DNA of 64,000 nt from Massospora cicadina (Eukaryota > Entomophthoromycota > Entomophthoromycetes > Entomophthorales > Entomophthoraceae): positions 186,001 through 250,000 of the forward strand of contig JAKSZP010007885.1 of assembly GCA_022478985.1 (NCBI GenBank). Direction: 5' to 3'. Below the pieces are notes generated by a model that was not told the DNA's origin, searched no databases, and saw only the letters and a list, made by a program, of their open reading frames with translations. Shown here one piece after another: positions 56,386-64,000 of the stretch. The stretch's first letter is position 1; each line of letters starts with the position of its first letter. A program made the position numbers and the translations under genes.

Positions 56386-56960
56386 TTCCCCAATCCGCTT
56401 ATATAATTCCCCATTGTTCAAGAAGGTATCCTGCCTAAGCCGATCTAATACTTTGATCACGGGCAGCGGCTCATCTTGATAAATGCCCACAATCATATTT
56501 TCATATTTTATGTCCGCCACATCTGATGTAATGGCAACCGTGGGTAATCGGGAAAGACAGTCTGCATTTTGATGCTTCACCCCGGGTTGATGCATGATCT
56601 CAAAATAATATGCTTGGAGTTTCAAAGCCCATCGTGCAAGCTGCCCTTCAGGTTCCCGCATATTCTGTAGCCAGCGCAAGGAGGCATAATCTAGTACCAC
56701 TTTATTTTCACCCCGTGAAGCTAGACCCAGGATTGCATATATAAATAGATTACAGCTAAACACTCCCTCTCAGTCATGGTGTAATTCCGTTCAGGCCCAG
56801 TTAAACTGCGGCTACAATATGCAATGAGGCGCTCCACAGCGTCATTGTTCTTTTGGGATAACACAGCCCCTAAAGCAGAAAGTGAAGCGTCCATTTGCAC
56901 TATGAACTCTTTTTCAAAATTGGGGTATTGCAAAACAGGTGTGCTAACCAACGCGGTTCG
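56386..56960 (-). pseudogene. GY6 RNase H
   Basis: The frame 56951-56721 reads LQYPNFEKEFIVQMDASLSA (first Asp), CSRSLTGPERNYTMTERECL (Glu). An overlapping frame, 56763-56281, continues VVLDYASLRWLQNMREPEGQ (VLDY for VTDH), then LARWALKLQAYYFEIMHQPG and HQNADCLSRLP (last Asp), running on into the integrase zinc region. A single frame change near 56740 divides the domain. Similar frames occur in GY5 and GY7. Confidence 0.9.
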
Positions 56961-58000
56961 TAATACATCAAAGGTGGTTTGACATCAATCCTTCCAGTTG
57001 AAGACAGCATCTTTCTAAAGTAGCTCAAAGAGTGGAGCCCAATACAGCTGATGTTGGGAATGAACCGCCGGTAGTATTAGATCAAACCCAAGAACTCATG
57101 GATAACCCACTTATTGCTTGGCTGAGTCATCTTGTGGATGGCTTCCACCTTGGCTGGCTGAGGGCTAAGCCCCTTGGAGTCTACCTCAAAGCTGAGATAT
57201 TCCAATTGTTCCTTAAAAATGTTCCTTTTGGGCTTAATCTTGTTATTATCATCAGCCAGGCGGTGGAACACTTGCTCCAAGTGTCCAAGACGCTCCGTGA
57301 ACATTTGTGAGAACATGTTGATATTGTCAAGGTAGACAAGAACGCAAGACAGCTTTAGGTCACCCAAGATAGTATCCATAGCCTGCTGGAACGTAGCGGG
57401 GGCATTGTAAAAACCCTGTGGCATGCATGTAGTCTGAAACAATCCTTTTGAGGTGACTATAACGCACTTTTCTTGTTCCGCCGCTAGCAACACGATCTGC
57501 CAGTACCCTGATATCAAGTCCATAGCTGAGAAATACTTGGTCCCATCTAATTGATCTAGTGCATTGTCAATTCATAGAAGCGGGTTTGAATCTTTTTTTT
57601 CATAAAGCCGTTAAGCTTCAGATAATCAAATAATACTTGACTGGATCCATCTTTCTTTTTTCAATTAATACTGGGGATGCCCAAGGACTTTTTGACGGCT
57701 CAACTCGCTGTTCCACCAATGTATCTATTTCTGCAGACACAACTTCTTCCGCTGTTTTTAAGCAACAGATAGGATGTGACCTGATAGGGTGGTCTCCTGT
57801 ATCTACCCGATGCACAACTCCCATGAGTGCAACCCAAGTCATGATCATCAGATACAAAGATACTGTGATACTTTCTAAACAGAGCCATCACCCTATCCTT
57901 CTGATCCTCTGATAGACCAGTGAGCGCCTCCCATGGAACCACAGTCATTACATCAAAGGTGGTTTTTAAAGGCAAGCCGAGATTTTTCCATGAACCAAAG
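56961..58000 (-). pseudogene. GY6 reverse transcriptase
   Basis: Fingers: HPICCLKTAEEVVSAEIDTL, EQRVEPSKSPWASPVLIEKR (57857-57618). Palm: the frame 57523-57077 with MDLISGYWQIVLLAAEQEKC, the MPQGFYNAPATFQQAM block and SCVLVYLDNINMFSQM (YLDD to YLDN, a G-to-A type change), then thumb IFKEQLEYLSFEVDSKGLSP. The connection continues to about 56960. The first palm Asp is intact; the last Asp of the box is Asn. Confidence 0.9.
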
Positions 58001-58770
58001 TCATGTATATAGTGGACTCCATTGATTGGGATCAAATGCAGGTAAGCTACCACTTGGTGCCGTTGCATCTGCATCACTTCCTTCTGCAGATTTGCTACCA
58101 ACACTTTTACTTCCCCCTGACTAGGTAAAAGTAACCCAGGAGCCACATGAGGTTTGAGTCGTGATTGTTGATAGGGCCCCACAACCTCTCCATACAGACT
58201 ACCCGGTATATCAATTTCAAGCTCTGTCCCAATTATAAACTGATGCACAGAAGGGATAGTAAAAGCGTTTGCAGCTCATAGCGGAATCCCTTTGTACTTG
58301 TAAATCTGTGATGGGATCGTTTGGGTCTTCCACTTCATCCACCAATACTTTACAGGTATTACACCATCACTATAGGTGAGATTAATTTGACTAGAGCGGA
58401 TCGTGTCATCTGGCACTCCCATGAAAGTAAAATAGATGGGAATCCGTTGTCACAGGATGTCTAGGGTCTCTCTTCCATCATGTCAACGATAGCCCCATAG
58501 TGTCGCATAAATGCAGTCCCTATCAGCAAATCATAGTTGCTCATAGTAGTACTACTGCCAGTGCCATAATAAAAACAAATCCAAACTGCAAAGAAGTGCG
58601 CTATATGCTCCCTCGGAGACTGTGGTTTTCATTCCTGCAGTCCTATACACCATCCGTTATTCTATGTCAGGTTTTGAAGCCAACTTTGCCACCAACTTAG
58701 TGGAGACAATGTTAACAGGAGCACCCGTGTCAATTATAGCTTGTACTCAGGATTTGGCTACCACCACGTC
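58000..58770 (-). pseudogene. GY6 protease and PR-RT linker
   Basis: The active site VQAIIDTGAPVNIVSTKLVA is intact at about 58750-58690, the only undamaged protease triplet in the window. The rest is broken by stops until the linker frame 58248-57700: FIIGTELEIDIPGSLYGEVV, HVAPGLLLPSQGEVKVLVAN, MQMQRHQVVAYLHLIPINGV and DVMTVVPWEALTGLSEDQKD. The same linker text, degraded, is present in GY4 and GY7. Confidence 0.85.
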
Positions 58771-60233
58771 ATAGTAAGTGCACTCCCAGTAAGATGAGAG
58801 CCAGTTATTTACTACGTGTACATCCAACAGTTCACGTTTTCCCAGGAAACCTATATTACCCAAACCGACTTTAGGGTAGCTTGCTATAATAGCATCCACC
58901 GGGAAGGAGACCTCTATTTCTCTTAGAGATAATGCGTCCACAAATAGTTCCAGCTGGTCTGACAGGTTTTGGTTAAACATTTGGCAAGCGTAAGGCTTTG
59001 GCTGCTCCAGAAACCCTGGGCCAGCCATATTTCTGAATTGTGCTTGAGTCAGCACAATTACTTCCCCAACTGGCTGTTGGTAGAGGAACGTATCATCATA
59101 CTGGGAGGCGTCTACTTCCTTTAATACAATAGATTCAGGAGGGACATATGACTTTGAGATAGCGGAAGTAGAGAGTTCCATCTATACTCCACTCTGATTT
59201 TTTCCCTGATAACCTTGATCCTGTTGTACGCAAGGGATCTGTCAATTGGGGCACCATCATTCCATGTGCCCAGTGTGACCGCAATTAGAGCAACTTACTC
59301 CATAGGGCCTGAATCTGTGCTTTATATAAGTTGACCCACTTAGAAAGTTGTTTCGAAGATGATTAGTGTAACCAGACCCACAATGGTAGAAAGCCTGCTG
59401 TCAAGCAGCATAGTTAAGGCCAAAGCGGTAGTTGGGCAGTTGTTGCTCAACAGTTAGGGGACAGTTGGCAAGCTGCGGGGAGTAGCCTGGCATGATCTGC
59501 ATTGACTGGTTGCTTTCCTTCCCCTGGTTAGGTAGGCCCCAGCAACAGTGAAAATCGAGAAATATTGGGTTGAGAGAAGTCGGCAGATATATGGTGCAGA
59601 AACTGAACAATTTTAAGCAATGGCCCATCTTCATCCAAAAGTGAGGCCATAACGTTGTAAATCTCAAGATATGGCTTTACTGAAGAGGCCATTGCAATGC
59701 ATACATCAGCTTCAGCTAGAATGCCAGCCCCAATCAACACATGTGCTTACGCTGTAAACCACTCAGCGAATGCAGTGAGGCTCTCATTTTATTGAAAACC
59801 AATGGTCAGAAACTCAGCTTTCTGATGAGACATCTTTGCTTTTCCGCCAAACAACCATATCAACATCTCTTTGACCTCTTGGTAAGTAACAGAACTGTCT
59901 GAAAGGTAACAAACAACTTGATCAGCACTTCTGACATCCAAGGTAAAGATTAACAGTTTCGCCTTGCACCAGTCCAAGGCACCTTCAGTTTCAAACTCAA
60001 ATCATCAAAGGAATCCATGAATATTGCCATCGCTATCAAAGGGCGGCATCTGAGCACAGCAGACTTCCTGGAGCAGCTCATCTTGTTTTTGAGCACTGTG
60101 TCCAATGCAAGTTTCAACTCCTCATATGCAACGGTCCTATGGTGTCATGCAGATTTATTTTCAAAGCAACCTAGGCGAGACATAGCAGGTGACTTGAATT
60201 TTATCATTTTATTACTGATCAATGGGCCCCATG
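58771..60233 (-). pseudogene. GY6 gag
   Basis: Text begins right after the PBS. MPPFDSDGNIHGF (about 60050-60010) leads to 59977-59789 with WCKAKLLIFTLDVRSADQVV and EMLIWLFGGKAKM; then 59740-59528 (EADVCIAMASSVKPYLEIYN). A zinc knuckle CSNCGHTGHME with a stop before WC lies at 59289-59248. The C-terminal frame 59181-58747 (PESIVLKEVDASQYDDTFLY, LGNIGFLGKRELLDVHVVNN) joins protease. Compared with GY7 the N-terminal coiled-coil part is absent. Confidence 0.8.
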
Positions 60234-60245
60234 TAGTGAGCACCA
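60234..60245 (-). other. GY6 primer-binding site
   Basis: Minus strand TGGTGCTCACTA, one base from the 5' LTR. Confidence 0.83.
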
Positions 60246-60246
60246 C

Positions 60247-60794
60247 TGTTAGAATTTGGCGGAATCCTAAGGATATGACATAGGAGATTTGCACATGGTT
60301 TAGCCCACTGAGCAATAGAACCCATGATATTACAATTGTGGTCCCTTGTAACAACAGAATAAATGTTAAAATAATAACTATGGGGCACTTGCTCCCACTA
60401 TAATAAATTATTTAAATATAATAAACTCCCCATACCCTCTCTTCTTGCTCCCTTTTCTCTATTAACCAACTACTCCTCTTAATCGCCCATCACGCTTAAA
60501 TACAGCGGCTTCAGACAATACCACACTCATTGCTTGGGATATTTGGTTCCATAGATTATCCTCATGTGACTAGTTATTCTTTTAATTTCCTATTGCCTAA
60601 ATTGTAGGCGATTTAATTCAAATTTGTTGAATGTTGAAATTGCCTGATCACCTTATTCAAGGCAATTTCCCAATAACCCAATATCGCCCCAATTCGCGGC
60701 TTAAATTACCATTACAAGTTCAATTCCAACAGATTCCATATATTTCGTCATGATAACTTTGGGCTTATCATCCAGTCATATCGGAATTGTGACA
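60247..60794 (-). repeat. GY6 5' LTR
   Basis: 548 bp, plus reading TGTTAGAATTTGG ... TTGTGACA. Nearly identical to 54733-55281 over long blocks (for example 60300-60480). Confidence 0.93.
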
Positions 60795-61150
60795 AAACTA
60801 ATGGAGTAGTACAGCAGCTTTTTCTAACCAACTTAAGGGACATGCTGATGAAACTAAAAATGGAAGCTTTTTCCACTAGTTTAGCCAAGAAGATTCATGA
60901 TCAGGTGGCTGATGAAAGTAGGTGTAGTGGACTCCCACAGTTCGCTGTCAATCATGTCTTGCTCCACGACTAACATGATTTTGAAGGTAGAACAAAGTTA
61001 CTAACATCTGGATTGGACCAATTGAGATGATTGAAAAAAATGGTAATGATGCCTACACCATTAAGGAATCTGCGGGTGTTCAGATTATCAGCTGAGCTCA
61101 TGCAAAGTTACTTTTGGGCACACAAGCAATAGGAGCTTATTGTCCAGTCA
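60795..61150 (+). pseudogene. GY7 integrase tail
   Basis: Resumes GY7 after GY6: NGVVQQLFLTNLRDMLMKLK (about 60800-60860), then EAFSTSLAKKIHDQVADESR, collinear with the GY6 text LIKLQTEAYSTSLAKKVQDHAADQ. It ends with NHVLLHD, a VTNIWIGPIEMI-like GPF/Y tail and NDAYTIKESAGVQIIS at about 61045-61095. Because the GY6 copy shows the same residues in order, the join across GY6 is secure. Confidence 0.85.
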
Positions 61151-61160
61151 ATGGGGGAAA

Positions 61161-61540
61161 TGTTGAGAGATTGCCATGTTGGATGATAAGTCATATTTCT
61201 GGAGAATTATATTTTATGATTCGAGGTGAACCTCAGATCTGAGCGGTAGATTAGGTTTATGTGAAGTGAATAGATCAAAATAATAATAGTTCAGCAAATT
61301 GAGGGAATTCCACCAAAAGCCTCAATTATGGGATAAAACACCTAAAATTGTAGGGTATATAGTTACTAAGCTGATGGTCCAAATTTGACTGAGAAGAATG
61401 AAGATTAATAACTGAATGAGAGAATGGAATGGGGATGTTTTAGGAAGTAGAACAAAGAGAAAAGTTAGCAGAATTGATCTGCGGTTTAGTTAATATGATA
61501 AGTGGTGTCTGTTGGAGCAATAGCTTCATATATATATTAA
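61161..61540 (+). repeat. GY7 3' LTR, left piece
   Basis: TGTTGAGAGATTGCC ... CTTCATATATAT, matching about 48263-48640. It is preceded by the purine tract ATGGGGGAAA (61151-61160) and interrupted at about 61540 by LB3; the rest lies outside the window. Confidence 0.85.
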
Positions 61541-64000
61541 ATTTATTGCGGGGAAGGCCAACCATGGGATGGACACTTCTGAATATGACTCAGAAGAGAC
61601 AAAACTTAGAACCAGGGGAGGCACCCCAGAGAAGCGATGCATCTCCTGTTGCCAGCGGGAACGTCACTTATGGGGAGGGGGAGGAAACGTGGGAAGGGGC
61701 CATAGCCACAATTGAGCACGTGTGGAGGAAGGGGTCTGATTTGATGAACCAGACTGGGAACCAAGAGGAGACCAGCTGTCGGCGACGCAGTGGGAGGTAT
61801 CCAAACATCCACGCTTGAAAGTGGTACACCAAATGAGACCGGAATTTGTGGACAGCTTCAGGGAGGGTGGGGCGGAGCCTGCGATGGCATCCAAGACAAT
61901 CGTGTGGATGGTCCACATGGCAATTGCAACCACCAAAGCATGAAGGGAGGGCGGAATAGGGGAGGCCATTGATAGAGCAAACATATCTCTTGATAGACTA
62001 TAGGGATGCGTCTGATCCTGGCCCAGAAGACGTTGAACTTCGCGCCATATCACTTTAGAGGTAGGGCACTTCTCCAGGTGGTGAAACAGCGTTCAATACT
62101 GGCCACACATGACACAGGATGAGTGTAAAGCGTTAGAGCACTCAGCTGTACAATACACCCGCCTCAGGCAGCGCCACACGTGGGAACGGACTTGAGGTTG
62201 CAACAGAGGATGGTGTACATATTTCTAAATGGTTTTTTGGGTCTCAATGGAGTAAGGGATGTCCATCATATCCAGGTAGTCCACCCTGGATAGGACATGG
62301 GGGCGAATGGGGATCACGCCATCATGGATGTGTAGCCCCTGTACCTCATGTGTGAACTGAGGAGAGGGGCGGCCTCTTTGGGTTGTATGTCAGCTAATAC
62401 GAATTCTCCACTCAGCGCTCCTCATGGAGAGTAGGATTCATTTGTAGTGGGTTTTAGTCTCATGAGGACCTGTGGCCGATGTGTGTGTAGCGAGTTATCT
62501 CATCAAAGAGTGGCGGTTCAATGGATTGTTGAGGCCCAAGGCTCGGGAGAAGTTGGAGCGGGCTGCATGGGACCAGTGTTGGGAGGGGAGTGTAGGGGCG
62601 GTGACGGCCGCAATCCAGGTGCCCAGGATCTTGGCGGCATGGGCTTTGAAGTCAAGCAGGCCCATGCCACCATGATGTTGGGGGCCAAACACGACCTCTA
62701 ACCACACTGGTGGAGGGCGCCTGACCAAAGCCATCCTTGCAGCAGGGCATACAAGGATTTGAAGAAGCTTGGGGAGAAGGGGATGGCATGGGCTCCGAAC
62801 AAGACTTTGGAGAGGAACATGGAGTTGGCTAAGACAACCCTGCCAGTAAGGGAAGTAGGGTGGGCTCTGAGAGAGGCGATTTGTTTCGTCACGTTATCCA
62901 GAATATGGCACTCCATTACTGCTGACGCATATCCGCCTGCCTCCATCCACACGCCCAGATGGCGTACTGGTCCTATGGTAGGATGTGGCACGAAGGGGAG
63001 CACCATTGGGGCAGTGTAAATTGAGTTAGTAGGGCGAGGACATGGGCGAGCAGATGGGCCGGGTTGGGAACTAACTGCTGGGGTCCAGCAGTTCTGAAAC
63101 CGACCAAGGAGGATGATTTCGGTTTTGGAAGCGTTCAGTGCCACGTTGCTTACCTGGGAATACTCCTTATGAGAGCTTCAAGCGCGCGTGCATCTTGATT
63201 ATTAGACACCCCAACCACACAATCATCTGCAAATGCCATTAACTTGACTGGGGCTTGGCCTGGCACATGGACCCCAGTGAGTTGAGTTTTCACATTTCGC
63301 AGTAGTGGGTCAAGGCTAAAGTTGTATAGGAATGGGCTAAGGGGGTCCCCTTGTCGCAAGCCCCTTTGAGGGTGGACTTCTTCCGTTAGGAAGCCAGGGC
63401 CATGCACTGCCATTGTTGCAGATTCCATGAGCAGCATTACCCAGTTGATGAAGTGAGAGGTAGGCGGAATTGATGGAGGCAGGCCCTGAGGTATTCCCAG
63501 TTTACTCTATCATAGGCATTTTGTTGGTCCAAGAATACAAGTGCCCCAGAGGCTGTGGACTGACATACATTAGCCACAGAGTGCACGTTATCCCAAATCA
63601 ACCTTCTGGGGATGAAACCGAATTGTTCTGGGGAGATGGTGGCAGATGCTACAGTCCCTAAACGGTTAGCCATAATTTTTGTTAAAATTTTAGTGTCTGT
63701 GTTTGTTAGAGTAAAGGGCGCCAGTTGGCTAAGTCTAGCTTATCCCCTTTCTTGAAGAGAGTGACAGTGAAGGCCTCATGTCCTCCTGGTAGGAGGCACG
63801 TTTCCATCAGGCTTTGGCAAAGTGAGGCGAGCAGCAATGGGGATATATATTTGAAATATTTTTTGTAGAACTCATATGGAATGCCATCTGGGCCTGGGCA
63901 TTTTTGGTTTGTTGCACCGCAAATGGCTGTCCATAATTCGTTCAGAGTAATCAAATTCATTATTTCCGGGTATCAGAAAATGGTGCGGATGTGGGCTCAG
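61541..64000 (-). mobile_element. LINE LB3, 3' half, inserted in GY7 3' LTR
   Basis: Minus-strand family B LINE whose 3' end (plus-strand ATTAAATTTATTGCGGGG) is at about 61541. It continues beyond the right edge, so its 5' half and right duplication are unseen. It is collinear with LB2 28407-30860 at high similarity by eye. It keeps FADD in RT, unlike LB1 and LB2. Confidence 0.92.
61600..63960 (-). pseudogene. LB3 ORF2 (RT and C-terminal region)
   Basis: Reading leftward: 63960-63706 with CPGPDGIPYEFYKKYFKYIS; 63673-63437 with ISPEQFGFIPRRLIWDN and VFLDQQNAYDRVNWEYLRAC; 63437-63150 with VHPQRGLRQGDPLSPFLYNF and FADDCVVGVSNNQD (intact catalytic FADD). Next are 63144-62698 (LNASKTEIILLG) and 62734-62495 (HHGGMGLLDFKAHAAKILGT). 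The C-terminal frame 62053-61664 follows (VIWREVQRLLGQDQTH) after a decayed CX2C...HX4C block. About six frame breaks remain. Confidence 0.9.

Larger units (their letters stand above)
54733..60794 (-). mobile_element. GY6: Ty3/gypsy element, best preserved in the window
   Basis: A 6.06-kb minus-strand element with LTRs 54733-55281 and 60247-60794 that differ at only a few percent of positions by eye. PBS, gag, PR, RT, RNase H, IN and PPT are all present in order. It inserted into the integrase gene of the related GY7, with a 5-bp duplication (atact/aaact). Several long frames survive (153, 160, 148 and 182 codons), but YLDD is YLDN and stops separate the domains, so it is unlikely to be active. 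Confidence 0.93.
48263..64000 (+). mobile_element. GY7: Ty3/gypsy element split by GY6 and LB3
   Basis: Plus-strand element from its 5' LTR (48263) to its 3' LTR (61161 onward), which is cut by LB3 and not seen to its end; the true right end is outside the window. Gag, PR, RT, RNase H and most of integrase lie at 48765-54732, the integrase tail at 60795-61150, with GY6 between. Pol text is close to GY6. Many stops and a destroyed YLDD show that it is older than GY6. Confidence 0.87.

Noticed and set aside
61790..63019. Several plus-strand open frames in the LB3 region (also in LB2, e.g. 29564-29947)
   Set aside because: They are shadows of ORF2 on the minus strand, kept open by its G+C-rich codons.

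Overview
The window is eukaryotic DNA made almost entirely of retrotransposons inserted into one another. I found no credible host gene, tRNA, rRNA or CRISPR array. There are seven Ty3/gypsy LTR retrotransposons (called GY1 to GY7 here), one small LTR element without coding capacity (SM1), and four non-LTR LINE copies in two families (LA1; LB1, LB2, LB3). Nearly every reading frame is broken by stops and frameshifts, so the genes are listed as pseudogenes. The taxon cannot be fixed from the sequence. The LINE and chromodomain-gypsy styles would fit a repeat-bloated fungus, but other TE-rich eukaryotes are not excluded.

Layout. LA1 (minus strand, 1-892 and 6897-about 9450) is split inside its endonuclease by GY1 (893-6896, plus), a chromodomain gypsy element. 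LA1 itself abuts GY2 (plus), whose PR-RT-RNaseH part lies at about 9451-11912 and whose integrase lies 34 kb away at 46007-about 47140. The gap in GY2 is filled by GY4 (minus, 11913-46006). GY4 in turn carries three insertions: GY3 (plus, 12934-26362), LB2 (minus, 28407-33688) and GY5 (minus, 38056-45683). GY3 carries LB1 (13530-18726) in its 5' LTR and SM1 (19911-21653) after gag. To the right, 47141-48262 is unassigned. GY7 (plus) then starts at 48263 and runs past the window end; it holds GY6 (minus, 54733-60794) in its integrase gene and LB3 (minus, 61541 to the end) in its 3' LTR.

The layering is supported by TG...CA LTR ends, polypurine tracts, primer-binding sites, and short target-site duplications: 5 bp for most LTR elements and 15-17 bp for LB1 and LB2. 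The split GY4 LTR adds up to the same length (about 532 bp) as its intact partner (531 bp).

How the parts relate. GY4, GY6 and GY7 share gag and pol sequence and, with GY3, one primer-binding-site sequence; GY5 uses another. GY5 is the oddest element. I could not find an RT active-site region in it, its gag-side region has coding-like tandem repeats, and its 3' region carries an open-looking gene on the opposite strand. All four LINEs lie on the minus strand.
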